Made by a program: the position numbers and the translations under genes. 64,000 bases of DNA. Source: Amphibalanus amphitrite. Taxonomy: Eukaryota; Arthropoda; Thecostraca; Balanomorpha; Balanidae. How positions within the stretch are numbered: the first letter of the stretch is position 1; every line of letters begins with the position of its first letter. The stretch covers positions 62,001 to 126,000 of the forward strand of contig NW_024882312.1 of the NCBI RefSeq assembly GCF_019059575.1, given 5' to 3'. The notes beneath the pieces were generated by a model. The model was given only the letters and a program-made list of their open reading frames with translations. It searched no databases and was not told the origin of the DNA. This document shows positions 1 through 19,800 of the stretch, in pieces.

Positions 1-1242
1 CTGTCCGAACGGTTGTGCCAATGATGTTCCATGGTTGTAGTTCTCGTCACCATTATTCCGGTTGCCGTCTGATTTTGTCGTCATAGACGTGCGATGGTAG
101 CTGCTAACAACATTGTAGTTTTGGTTCTATTCGTGTCTCCTTCTCCTTCTTCCGGTCTTCTGTTGTTATTTATTTCAGGCGTTGTCTTCATTTTGAGTCT
201 CCTTTGGTACTGGTTGTCAGCATCAGCCAGTCTGCTGTTGATGACTAGCATTTTGTGCCGGCGTCTCTCGTCACTCCTTGTTGCGCGCTTGCTCTCCCCA
301 CTTTCTCATTTTGGGAAGAGAATGCGCGAGATCTCATTATTTTCAAAGCATTTCATCTTTTTCTTCTCAGATGTTGTTTCCCTTCTGTGGTTTCAGGTCT
401 GCATTGTAATTCAGTATTAGTGGCATCGTTTTCATCGGTCTCCTTCATTTTGTTTTCTTCCGCCGTCAATCTCCGCTGTGTGCCTTCCTTCTTTTCACTT
501 TACTGTTCTTCATATTACTTCAATAACAACCTCGATCATCTTCAATCTCTGCCGTCACCTTTTTTCAATATGATGCGTCTTATGTATCATTCTTGCCTTC
601 TTCAGCCCTGATTTCATTCGACAACATTCGATACCTTCATAGCGTCGCGCTCAGTCGTATCTTCATTATATACATCGGATTCGGCAACACACATGACTGC
701 CTGCTTTGTAACGGGGTTTTCCGTCGCGGAAAACGGCTCGTGGACGGTTGCCGGTCTCCTGTCAGTTCTCTCCAGAGGCGGGTCAGTCCACGGGTCACAC
801 ATAGGTCACTGCACCTTTTTGGTATAGGATGGGTACAATCTCTTAAAAATTGGGTTAAAATGGCATCCTCGGTGTGATTACTCTAGCTTTGGATCACGGG
901 ATTTCACTCAAGGTTAGGGTTCGCTAGATGTAAGCCACATAATTTTAGTTAGCGATACCTGTAGCCGAAAAAAATACACCAAGCCCGCTCGCCCGTCACT
1001 TAAAATTGATCCTCGATTTACCCTTATCACTTCATGATATATACACCCTCCAGCAATCCACGCTTTCTGATTTCAATCAAATCAATTTAACCCGAGTAAC
1101 GCTGCACTGAGTGACCAGCTCCCACTGCATCTAGCTCAGACATAATACGTTTTCTCACTCACGCTCGCATTTCCTCTGAAATTTTAGCTTTGGGTTCGGC
1201 AATGCACGTCCGTCCACCGACTTCATGTTTCCTTTGATTGAT

Positions 1243-1265
1243 CCTACCCCACGTTGGGTGCGCCA
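1243..1265 (-). repeat. Possible LTR-retrotransposon primer-binding site
   Basis: On the minus strand this reads TGGCGCACCCAACGTGGGG, directly after ...CTACAGATT. The arrangement of an LTR ending in ACA, a short spacer, then TGGCGC and CCAACGTGGGG resembles the primer-binding site of Gypsy or BEL type retrotransposons. If so, the LTR lies at higher coordinates and the gag side runs left. No intact gag frame is visible on the minus strand from 1242 to 1, so any element is decayed. I did not find a second LTR. Confidence 0.3.
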
Positions 1266-2010
1266 AATCTGTAGCGGGGTTTCGCGGCGTTGCGGGGCTA
1301 ACCGGGCAGTGTCTTTCGGTAGTGGGATGAGCTCCGTCGGCGCGCTCCATAGAAGCCCATCTCTTTATCCGGCCCCTCGCGAACCCGTTCCGACTGTGAA
1401 TCTAGCTTTCCGGGGCGATCAATCATCGGAAACACATAGGCCAGGGTTAAGGAATGGGAGGAGGGATAATATTAACCTATTACCTTGATCACACTGAAAT
1501 ACGAACCCAACTCTACTAAACAAAGGTCCCACTCTCAAACAATAGCACCCGTCCTAGCTGAGGGTTATCTCCCACCGGATATACATGCCAATCATACGTT
1601 CATTTGCCCGTCCCCTCTCATTTCTGTCATACGCCCAGCCATACCTTATAAATTTTCAGAGTTAACCATCTCTGATCCCCCCCCCTTTGCCTAACTTCCC
1701 CCGGTGGTGCTAGGGCGCGCGCAAAGTCGTTATCGAGTCATTGGCCTTAAATGTCATTTAACCGTTATCCCTTCATAACCACAATGTTCCGTACATCAGA
1801 CAAACGCTTCATAATGCTCACGCTACACAATTAGAGATACGACCCACCACATATTTCGGCACTCGACCTTCGCGTTACGTGACTTATTGCGGTCCGTCCC
1901 ATCACCATGTCGAACTACCTACACAAAAAAACATAAATGTCTTCGGCCAGCGGTTCCGAGACTACGGCTCGCAGGACACTGTGTAGTCCGGTTTCCGCGG
2001 GGGACTTATT

Positions 2011-2818
2011 TGAAATTTGAGACCGGGGCTGGGTAACTAAGGTCCGTCCGGGCTGCCTGCGTCGTCTCCGTATAGCCGCGGTTTTCGGGCCAGCCCCCGG
2101 CGACCGAAAAGGGTTAGTCGTTCGTCGGCTTTACACGAATCCATGACTACCAGTTTATGCCAAATTGCCTATAATAAAACGAAAACTAAGCGTACCACGG
2201 CCCGCAATGGGCTTATCTAAAATTTGAAACCGGGCTGGGTAACTAGGTCCGTCCGGGCTGCCTGCATCGTCTCCGTATAGCCACGGCTTTTGGAACAGCA
2301 CCGGCGACCGAACGGGTAAGCCTCCGTTGGCTTCACACAATCCACGACTACCAGCGTTATAGGTGCCCGAAGCCCTATCTATCCGTTGCTGGTAGTTAAG
2401 CTGTCGTCACAGACCTAACCGAAATGACCGCTGCACGGCCGGAGTAAATCGACTGACAGCGGGGTGGCCAGTACCGACTTACCGCGATCACCCGACTCGC
2501 ATGCTTTGGTATTTAATGTTCACCCCCGTCCTGCAGCATCACACGTTTCTTCGCGGGACATTACTTAACCGGCGGCATACGTCTCCTCGCTGGGACGCCT
2601 GGGGTCCTAACCATCTCCGAAACTACCTACGTCACTTATCGAATGTCATCCTGCGCTGATCACTCAATGGACCGATAGCGGACCTAACCTATCTTTTAAA
2701 ACCGGGCGGGGTCACTAGGTCCCTCCGGGCTGCCTGCATCGTCTCCGTATAGCCACGGCTTTATGGGGCCCGCGCCGGCAACCGAACGGATTAGCCTTCG
2801 TCGGCTATGCACTCATCC
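2011..2818. repeat. Three copies of a ~140-bp interspersed repeat
   Basis: Copies lie at about 2011-2153, 2217-2355 and 2694-2818. Each begins near TTTGAAACCGGGCTGGGT and contains GTCCGTCCGGGCTGCCTGC and CGTCTCCGTATAGCC. Each of the first two copies ends near GACTACCAG. Spacing is uneven (about 206 and 477 bp), so this is not a simple tandem array. Copies differ by several substitutions and small indels. They have no coding potential, and their function is unknown. Confidence 0.75.
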
Positions 2819-3163
2819 TCAATAATCGATCCTCAACTCGCTCTCACCCTTCCTCTTCACTTCGCGACTTATTGCACGTATCCAGGGCTTACCCAAGCGA
2901 GGCCTACTATTTAAGTGGGGTCTATCCGAGCTGAGCTTCATTCAGGAAATCCGATTCCTCTACGTGTACAGTCTTCAATTCCATTTCACTCGCTTCTTAT
3001 CTCCCTCCTAACCCATGGCCGCGTCGGTGGGCTTTCCACGCACAGGGGCGTGACGTGCATCATCTATCTCCCCGGTTCCGTCCCTTGCAGTGTCCTCAGT
3101 GTCCATGTGGGGTAAAGTTACAAATATTTCGTGTGCGGCAAGGTCTATGTGTGCTCCTTATAT

Positions 3164-3975
3164 TCGGACCGCTGGATAGGATAGAGCGCCAGGAAATCCG
3201 CTGGCGAGGGCACTTGGGAGTCAACCGGAGAAGCTCCAGTATCGGTTGGGCTAGGGAGGTCCCGTATGTGTTGTGTATAATCGATATCATTTGGACCGTG
3301 GGATAATTTGGGGAGGATGGAGTGCCAGGAAATCCACTGGCAAGGGCACTTAGGAGTCAACCGGAGAAGCTCCAGTATCGGTTAGGCTAGGGAGGTCCTG
3401 TGTGTATTGTGTGTAATCGCTATTGTTTGGACCGTGGGATAATTTGGGGAGGATGGAGTGCCAGGAAATCCACTGGCAAGGGCACTTAGGAGTCAACCGG
3501 AGAAGCTCCAGTATCGGCTAGGCTAGGGAGGTCCTGTGTGTGTGTGTGTTGTGTATAATCGCTATTGTTGGACCGTGGGATAATTTGGGGAGGATGGAGT
3601 GCCAGGAAATCCACTGGCAAGGGCACTTAGGAGTCAACCGGAGAAGCTCCAGTATCGGCTAGGCTAGGGACGTCCTGTGTGTGTGTTGTGTATAATCGCT
3701 ATTGTTGGACCGTGGGATAATTTGGGGAGGATGAAGTGCCAGGAAATCCACTGGCAAGGGCACTTAGGAGTCAACCGGAGAAGCTCCAGTATCGGTTTGG
3801 CTAGGGAGGTCCTGTGGGTGTTGTGTGTAATCGCTATTGTTGGACCGTGGGATGATTTGGGGAGGATGGAGTGCCAGGAAATCCACTGGCAAGGGCACTT
3901 AGGAGTCAACCGGAGAAACTCCAGTATCGGTTAGGCTAGGGAGGCCCTGCATGTGTTGTGTATAATCGCTTTGTG
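3164..3975. repeat. Six-copy minisatellite, unit ~136 bp
   Basis: Units begin with GGACCGTGGGATAATTTGGG (first copy diverged) at about 3164, 3293, 3429, 3570, 3707 and 3842, giving periods of 129, 136, 141, 137 and 135 bp. Length differences come mainly from a short TG-rich run between GTCCTGTG and TAATCGC. Inner copies are nearly identical, which suggests recent homogenisation. Short open frames across it follow from the repeat and are not genes. Confidence 0.9.
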
Positions 3976-6727
3976 CACTGTGTAAACTCAACAGATAAAG
4001 AGAACTGATCGTTGTAAATTACTCTGGCCGGACACCTTGGAAACGACCTCTTTCCTGACTGTGGGTTATCATATGGCCTTTTATGCTCCATCCTCCGATC
4101 CCTGCCCCTTCAGCACTACTCACACTCGTATTTCAATATTTACAAGTCCCATTTATTTACATACTCCGACGCAACACCTTAAATTCCCTTACAAGTCAAA
4201 TTTAAAGGAAACATTCTGGGCCCAGGCCGCCCATCAACTGAGCCCCACAAGCCGCGCGGTGCGGTACACAGTCGCCCGTCCCTTTCCCGACTCCCCACGG
4301 TGCATAATCCCCTCCGTCCGCTTAAATCACAACGGGGCGCCAGACGACTGAAGAGGGCCCACGTCGGCACGCGTGTCGCACTACGCGCACAGTTACATAA
4401 TTGATCGAAATCGAATTGTGAAATTAAGCTACCTAGACTGAAAGTCCCAAGAATAAATTTAAATACCCAAGCTGAATGGCCTAAAATATTGCGGACGACA
4501 CCTAAAAGGGGAATATAATGTGGCTCACATAGCAGTAACGAAAGGGGGGGGGGGTTACTTGGAGGATTTAGGGACTAGGTGCGCACCCGTGTTCACCGCG
4601 TGACCTTACTTGAGATGGAGTCGCTGACATGATGGTCGTGACCGTCCAGCGCCCGGCCAGGCGGCCGGAGCCGCCGCCGGCGCCGTGATGCCTGCCGCTG
4701 GTGTCTCGTGGGCTGTCCACGATGTCAGATGTGAGCCGAGAGCGAAGAGCGGCCTCGAATGCGTCGTCCAAGAGAGTTTTTCAGTTCCGTTTCATCAACT
4801 TATACTTCTGATGACGTCATACTTCAGAGGGCCGGGCAGCATCACCTTGTCCAATCTCCGTCCTCCATTCTCAGAAGCTGCACTCGGCTCCGCCCTCGAA
4901 AGTTCGTGATTTGCTGACAAAGTTCGGTTCCCCTCCGGCCATGGCAGTCGCACCCTTTCACGCAGCGATCGGGTGGAATTCGCCGCCGGCGCTCACGGCG
5001 CCTGAGGCGCCAGGTGGCGGGCCTGGCCCTCTGCTCCCCTTGTTTTGAAGTCAGGTCCGGCCAGATGTCCTATATTTTGTCGTTGGCGACCGAGTTCCAT
5101 TTCATCCTGTTTTCGTACAAACCGGGTCGGTCTCCACTCCCCTTTCTTGTTTTGGTTCAAATCAGGGCCGGTCTGCCCTCCCCTCTCCTTGTTCTCTGGC
5201 GGGGTGCCGAGCGTGGGACAGAGTCTTGTTTTCCAAAGGCTAAACTGATTAATGGCTCGAGGCTGGCAGAATGGCGCGTTTCGGTATGCTATTTGTTGGC
5301 TTCAGATCCGGGTTCTCATGAAGTGGGGTGGTCATCTATAGAGGACCCCTGTTTGTCAGAGCCGACTGCGCCGTCTGTGTGGACGCCAGCTGGGACGGAG
5401 AGAGGGTATCACAGCCGATTTAGCCGGCTGACCGTGTCTGTGCGGCGCTCGCAGATGGCCGTGTTTCAGCTTGTGGCACAGCTTGCAGTTCAGCATGAAA
5501 GATGAAAATGTAACGCATCTGCGTTACAGTAGTTTGGTCATCGCTGACGCTGCCGTATCGTCTTGCCATAAGATATAGGCCGGAAAAGCGGGGGAATGCT
5601 AAATGCGTCATGGGTCATGCAATATGTTGGACTATAATGGGCTTTAGATGTGTTGTATGGATATGGTTCTCAGATGTGAATACGAACATGCACTCGTCTC
5701 GTATTTACGTCTTTCATTACGGGGACAGTAGACGTGTACGCGCGACATTCAATATTCCACCAGTAAATGGCGTGTTGGATAGATCCACTATTCACCAATA
5801 ATCAAACTCCGATAGGCACGTATTAGGTAACTCCCGAGACTCTGAGATTGTAGACCGAGCTCTTCGTATCCAGGACTTCCCCGTCCCAGGACTTCCTGTC
5901 TGCTCAAAAGACCGTCTGTCTTTGAGCATTGAGAGTCGATAACACGGCGTATGGGTTTACCAAGATTCAATTTACCGTCTGTCACGTATCCGGCTGCACT
6001 CCGACATCAGATCAAAGTCAACTTTGGAAAGAACAACTATCCGAAAAAAAAAACATTCCACTAAAGTTCCATTCCCTTTGTTTACATCGACCACTTCCAC
6101 GCTTATATAATCGTTGTATAACAACGCATCGTGCTTTGCTTCATTGCATGTTTAATTTTCGCCGCACCATTATCGCCTCCGGGTATAGAGGTCACGTGAC
6201 GGTCGGTACACCGCCACCACCGCGTGGTGGGGAAGGCACGTGGCCGTGGCTGCACCCGGCATCGAGCGTGGCTGGGGCGGGGCGGGGTAGAGAGGGGGTG
6301 AGGTGGGGGGGGGGCGAGACCGACCGGGCGGTGATCCAGCACCGATTGGCTATTGACAATCGATTCTCGCCGTGCCGCCCTGGCCGAATGAAATAATTAA
6401 CAGAGTGGCGGTACAAATCGTTGGTGCGATCGAAACCACTCTCTGCAGCGGCTGATCGCTAATGAAAATTTATTTTTGACTCCAAGAATATCACGAATGT
6501 CATAAATAGACATCACTGGCATTACCATCTAGAGATCGCGTCATGACATCGTCTAGACATTTGTATATCGTCTTGTGATTTTATCGCAAGAAAACCATTA
6601 TTTTTAGGGCTTTCCTACCCGCCCGTGATCGCCTTATTTCCCATGTTTGCACATTATCAACCACGCAGAGTTTTGAACCCTTCGTTACTGGACGAACCCT
6701 CAACTGACGGAGCCCACCCCTCTGCAG
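3976..6727. other. Non-coding stretch left of the first junctophilin exon
   Basis: Probably intronic to junctophilin. No further exon is supported. It includes a G11 run near 4542-4552 and a GC-rich patch near 4630-4750. It also contains a C/G-rich stretch around 6200-6330. No TIRs or long repeats stood out. Confidence 0.4.
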
Positions 6728-13844
<7,117 letters not shown>

Positions 13845-14705
13845 CGACGCGCAATGCAACGCCACACATCCCGCCCGGTGCTGATTGGCCCGCGAGCGCC
13901 TGACGTCATCGACCCAGCGACCAATCCGTGCCTTCCCTCTATACGAAGCCAAGCCTTCTCGGGGACTGAAACGGAGACACTGACGAAACGAAAACGAGTG
14001 AAGCGTTTTCATGCAGGTTCAAGGACCTCGATACTGTGCCTTTGAACTTGTTTTTAACGCGCTAAATTAGTGTTTATCAGCCCAGAGTGCTACTTGTGAA
14101 TACCCCTCTTGTATTGTTACCGCGTTCGAATCAAAGAGGAGGAAGTGCGTGAGTGCGTGTTACAAGACTATAGAGTGACAGTGCGAGAGTGAGATCACTT
14201 TTGCGCCGGACTCGTTTGTTTTTTCTCCGCTTGACATCCGGCCCCAGGTTATGCGTCCATTCTCGATCAGCTCCTGATTTTCTGCCAGTCGTCCCTGCTT
14301 ATACCGTCGTGATGCCTCGAGGCGTCTGTTTTTGCGTCCTCGCACACATATTACACACGTCTATATCTCTTCTCGATTCGTCTCAGCACCGAGGATCTGA
14401 CCGAGTCCGGTGCTGCTGCGCCTTCTCCCTGTGATACGAACTGGACTGACCTGCGACACCGCAGGGCAGCGGACCGGCTAAATCACCGCTATAGGTGGCA
14501 GCACCAGTCGGTATATAGGTGACGCCGTCGGCGCACGCAGCCGCCGCTAGCAATGCTCAGTAACACTTGCGGCGCTGGTCCGACGGCCGCTCGAGGTCGG
14601 CCGACGCGGCCGAGTGATATGGGCCGCGTGCGCGTGTGCAATCTTTTTCCCACCGCCCGCTCCGAGGATACTGTGCCCTTACAATAAACACGAACCCATG
14701 ACAGC
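13845..14705 (+). other. jp: Probable junctophilin 3'UTR with AATAAA signal
   Basis: Non-coding stretch after the stop codon. The first clear poly(A) signal on the plus strand is AATAAA at 14683-14688. The 3' end at about 14705 is inferred. A LINE insertion begins 127 bp further on. Confidence 0.45.
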
Positions 14706-14815
14706 GGCGAGTTTGACCGGCCGAACGGTTTGAGTCAGTGCGTGCGAATGTGGCCTTTCTTGTTTTCCATCCATAATCAGATCGATAATAATTCAGGCAA
14801 ACTCACAAACTTATC

Positions 14816-14831
14816 AACATAGCGCCCAACA
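14816..14831. repeat. Left target-site duplication of the LINE
   Basis: AACATAGCGCCCAACA occurs here and again at 21231-21246, exactly at the two ends of the LINE. An identical 16-bp pair is typical of target-primed reverse transcription. Confidence 0.95.
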
Positions 14832-15034
14832 TTCCCGTCCCGGCGGCGGTGGAGGTCGGACGCTCCGAGCGCGAGGGTCGCCGGCCGTGCCCTGAGGGAC
14901 GGGTACCGGGCCGGTAGGGTCGCCTAGCCGCGCCAGTTACCGGCCGGCCGCTGGAATAGCCTTGTGGAACACTTGTGTTTGTGTACGCCTGTACCCGTTC
15001 GCGGTGGACACAGTGATATTTTCGGCTCGTCTCG

Positions 15035-16203
15035 GTGTCGATGCGTGAAATGACCACGGACACTGGTGGATCGGAGCTGGACTCCGTGTTCGGTGACGCC
15101 GAGGACACTGATCGCTCCGTTCTGATAGGGAGAGGTGGCCGAAAACGTCAGTGTTCTTTCCCAGAGATGATGCAGGCTCTGGATGACGGACACGGACAAA
15201 GACGTCAAAAAAGAGCAAGCGTTCCAGCAGAGAAAAAGACAGCGCAGAAAAAGGTGAGCACTCATGCCGTCTGGACGGCGAGTCCTTAGATGCCGTGAAA
15301 TCAATTATAGATAAAGGCATCGAAAAGGTGACGAAGCTCATGGAGGAAAAGTTTAGAAGTATGGAGAGACGTATTGAAATCATGGAAGGTGAACTGTTCT
15401 TGAAAGATGCCGAAACAAACGTACTGAAGGACAGAGTTAGCTCTCAAGAAGCTACCATTAAGGCTCTACAGGAGCAGCTAGAAGGCATAGATACCAACAG
15501 ACGAATGAACAGCCTGATACTCAAGAGCGAGGAATTTGGAAAAAGGGAGCGCGATGAAGATATCGAAGGAAAGGTGATATCTGTCCTCAATCGACGCCTC
15601 CCTGAGGTACATGTCACCGGCAGCGACATCCAGACCGCTCACAGACTCCAGGGTGACAGCACAGTCATTGTAAAGTTTTTCAAGACCAAGGTTAAGGACG
15701 ACATTTACGAGAGAAGGATGAAGCAAGCCAGAGTACAAAACCATGGAGATCGACCGGCGGCACCTCTCTATATCAATGAGTCGTTATCAGCTATGAACAA
15801 GGAGATCTTCAACGCTCTGCTCGAAGCAAAAAAGCGTAAAAAAATCTACACCGTGTACTCAAGGAGAGGTGCGGTCTTCTGCAAGTTGGACAGCGAGTCT
15901 CGAGGTCAGAAGATGGTCAGCATGGACCAGGTGACGTCACTCCTCGGCGGGGCCGCCCGTCCCGACGGCCGGCGTCCGGCGGCGGCTGGCGGGGCCGATG
16001 TCGATCGCTCCGGTGCCGCTGCTGCTGCTGATGTTCGTGCCGTCCGCGACGCAAACGACGACGGCGGCGGCGGAGCGCGCGGGGGCCCCCTGGACGCGCG
16101 GCTGGCGCCGGCGGCGTGGCGGTCTGGCCGAGTTGACGGCGGCTCCGGTCGGTCGGCTGCCGAGCCCGGCTCGGGCGGCGCGGCCGCGGACGGGCGACGG
16201 TGA
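15035..16203 (+). pseudogene. LINE ORF1, RNA-binding chaperone-like protein, frameshifted
   Basis: The first part (15035 to about 15255) is Ser/Asp/Lys-rich. The second (to 16203) has a coiled coil (KVTKLMEEKFRSMERRIEIM), then a domain with RRMNSLI, DIQTAHRL and VIVKFF. This is like the nucleic-acid-binding domain found in ORF1 of many LINEs. It ends in an Ala/Gly/Arg-rich tail. The two parts are in different frames. The shift falls in an A-rich run near 15236-15253, where the +1 frame is open through GEHSCRLDGESLDAV into the coiled coil. No zinc knuckle was seen. In LINEs, ORF1p binds the element's RNA. This copy probably cannot make the full protein without frameshifting. Confidence 0.8.
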
Positions 16204-16812
16204 TCTGTCGCGACGGCTCGTCTCCGGTACAGCCTGGCGCGACGTCTGTACCTGGACTAATGCAGGTGACCACGGTTTCGTCGGCAATTACCTGTACAGG
16301 TAACAGTACCGCGGGTTGCAGGGGAGGGGTGTGTCGGTGTGTGTATTGCTGGGGGTACTGATATCTCTTGAATTTCCTTGGAATGCAGGCTACATCGCGA
16401 TGATCGTTCTGACAAGGGTCGCAGTGCTTTACATTGTATGAAAGTTACGGAAACGTTACATAAAATTATGGCGATGTGCTTTACATTTTGCGTTTCTTTT
16501 TCGTAAGTGAGATGTAACGTTAGCGTGCCTACGTTTAAATAATGCGTATGCTGATTTTTTTGTTTTTTCGCGCGAAATAAAAACGCCATCTGGCGGCCGG
16601 CCGGCGGTGCGGCTGCGGGCGATCGGTGCCGGCTCGTTGGCACAGCGTGCGTACGCTGCGTCCAGTGGGAGGGGGGATGGGAGGGTTCTGCGGGAGCATT
16701 ACGGGTCAAAACTCAAAATATTATCGAAACAGTATTACATTGCACTCCATCTATAAATTTCACAGATGGAGCGACGATGCGCATGCAGACCGTGGAATGC
16801 TAAATTTAGGAA

Positions 16813-19800
16813 ATGTTTGTGTCTCCTAAGCTTAAAATAGCGTCTCTCAACGTAAACGGGCTACGAGGCTGCGCTCAACGAAAAATGCCAAAAAGGCGTA
16901 AAATATTTACCTGGTTTAAACAGAAAGCAATAGATATTATTCTTCTTCAAGAAACGCATTCATCAGAATCAGACGCCCAGATGTGGTTAAATCAATGGGG
17001 AGGCAGTGGATATTTCGCTCATGGAGAGAAAAACAGCAGAGGCGTGGGAATACTAGCACGACCAAACTCTGGCATCGTTTTTAGCAATGTTTTTAGTGAC
17101 GATAATGGTCGCTACATTATCCTCAACGCCGAATTCAATGGTGCTAGGATGACGATAGGGAACGTTTATGCGCCAAATCACGATAACCCAAGCATGCTAG
17201 AAGATTTTTGCGCAAAACTAAATGATTACGACGATAGCACGATTGTTGTAGGAGGTGACTTTAATTTCTGCTTCGACTTGGGAAAAGATAGACGAAGTTC
17301 AGCAAGGATTGTAGCAAATAATAATAGAAACAAAGAAGTCATCCTAAGCCTGATGTCTGAAAAGAACTTAATCGATATTTGGCGTGAAATCAATCCAGTA
17401 AAGGAGGAGTACACCTTTATCCGAAATAACCCGACTAGTAGATCACGCATAGATTTTTTCCTCGTGAGCGAAACTTTAATGTACAGTGAAAAGAGGCCAA
17501 GCGCAAAGATTGTAGACGGATACCTAACAGATCACAAGTTAATTACTTTGTCGATAAATATTTCCAATGTTGACATAGGAAAAGGATATTGGAAATTTAA
17601 TAATGATCTTTTGAAAGACGATCAATTTGTATCATTGATCCAAAACAGAATACCTGAAGTAATTAGTTCAAACGAACAAAGTGCCTCCTCCAGTACAATA
17701 TTGCTGGAGACGACGCTTTGTGTTGTAAGGGGAGAAATCATAAAGTACGTTGCAACCAAGAAACGAATTTGTTTGAACGAACTCAAAGAAATTGAAATGA
17801 AAATAAACGAAAAGCAAGGTGATAATGCGTTGAATGGCGAGTGTGACGAACTGCGAAGGAAGAGAGATGAAATTATTTCTGATCAAACAGAAAAAGGAAT
17901 ATTTTGGAATAAAGTGCGCTGGAGGGCATTCGCAGAGAAGGGTTCAAAATATTTCCACGGCATAACTAAGCGAAATTTCCCCAAAAACATTACGAGAGAA
18001 ATGTATATAAATGAGGGCAACCAGAGTACCATTACTAACAAAACCGAGGAAATGTTGGAGGAAGGAAAAAGGTACTTCGAAACGCTATTTGAACGCCGTA
18101 TTGGGAATGAGTCACGAATTGACTTTACAGAAGGGTTAAGTCAAGTAACACAACATGATAGACAAACATGCGATGCAGACATTACGATGGAAGAGCTGAC
18201 CCGAACAGTTTTTTCATTAAAAAATAATACCTCTCCTGGGCCATCAGGATACACTGGAGAATTTTACAAAGTATTTTGGTCAGAGCTGAAAACATTAGTA
18301 TTCGCTACATGTAAAGAAATTTTTAGTTCCGGAGTAATGCCGTCAAATCTTAAGAAGAGTGTCACAGTTTTGATACCCAAAAAGAACAAAGATCCAAGAA
18401 GAATCGAAAACTTAAGGCCTATTAGTCTCCTGAATACATTTTACAAAATCATAACAAAGTTGCTAGCCACAAGACTAGCGAATGCTGCACCGAACATAAT
18501 AAATGTAGATCAGACTGGATTCCTGAAAGGGAGATACATAGGTGAAAACATTCGATTAATACTTGACGTCATGCAGGCATGTAAAAACAAAAATATTCCT
18601 GCAATCCTACTAGCATGTGACCAAGAAAAGGCTTACGATAGCGTTGATTGGTCTTACATGAAAAAGACATTGAAACGATTTGGGTTTGGAAGAGACTTTT
18701 GTAGATGGATTGATATTATTTACAATGGTGGGCAGGATACATCATGTCAGGCAAATGTGCAAATAAACGGTAAATTGTCAAGCCCGTATAAAATTGAGCG
18801 AGGCCTTAGACAGGGATGCCCTTTGAGTTGTCTCTTATTTATCATATGCTTTGAACCACTTCTAGAGAGAATTCGTAAAGAAAATGCAATTAAAGGACTG
18901 ACAATTAACGGAGCAAATGTTAAAGTATCTAGCTACGCTGACGACTTAACGATTATCATGGATGGATCTGAGCTATCTCTAAATAAATGTATGGATACCT
19001 TTGAGGACTTCGAAACAGCATCTGGGCTGAAATTGAACCGGCATAAGTCACAAGCTCTATGGTTGGGTAGGAACGGGCATTTAAGAAAGCCGATTTGCAC
19101 GCAATTTAATATCCAGTGGCCAACGACACCCATTAATGTATTGGGCGTGAAGGTATCTAACAACCCGAATATTAACATTTCAGAAATAAATTATAATGAG
19201 AAATTTGTCATAATGAAGGATAAACTAGCGCCATGGATAGGTCGCGGTCTTACTCCATACGGGCGCGTTCACCTTTTGAAAACCGAATTGATATCTCAGC
19301 TGGTGTATGTTATGACAGTGCTTCCAGCTCCTCCAAAACCATTTATAAAAGAAGTAGAAAAGCTCATGTTCAAATTCATATGGGGCGGAAAGAAAGATAA
19401 AGTCAAACGTATGACATTAAAAAGTAAATATAAAGGTGGCGGCCTAAAGGTGCCAGACTTAGCACTTCAGGCACAGAGTTTAAAGGTTACCTGGATAAAA
19501 AGACTCCTAGATAAAAGCCACGATGCTAAGTGGAAGGGCCTGGTGACCCCAATGCTTTTTCTAAATGACGACATAACGCTGTTTCACTGCAATACAAATG
19601 CAAAGTACATAAAAAACACGGTGAAGAATACTTTTTGGGAGGAAACGTGCATTGCATGGAATAACATTAACGGAGCTAATCTTAGTGCCACAGATCAATT
19701 GCAAAATAGCATATTATGGGCGAACAAAGATTTGAACATAGAAAGCAATGCCAATATCAACAGGAAACATTTAATAGAAAAAGGTATCATTAGACTAGCA

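Larger units (their letters stand above)
1..3163. other. Non-coding left edge with decayed repeats
   Basis: No exon with convincing splice sites and protein similarity was seen here. The stretch is AT/GC-mixed with only short open frames. It holds a possible LTR-retroelement primer-binding site near 1243-1265 and three related 125-143 bp repeats (2011-2818), both listed separately. The missing MORN-repeat exons of the junctophilin gene were looked for and not found, so they are probably left of the window. Confidence 0.5.

Noticed and set aside
3164..3975. CRISPR-like array
   Set aside because: Units are about 136 bp with no short repeat/unique spacer pattern, and the genome is eukaryotic.
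4610..4771. Possible minus-strand exon (DDAFEAALRSRLTSDIVDSP) ending at GTAAGG
   Set aside because: The protein looks plausible and the donor is good, but no acceptor, partner exon or family match was found.
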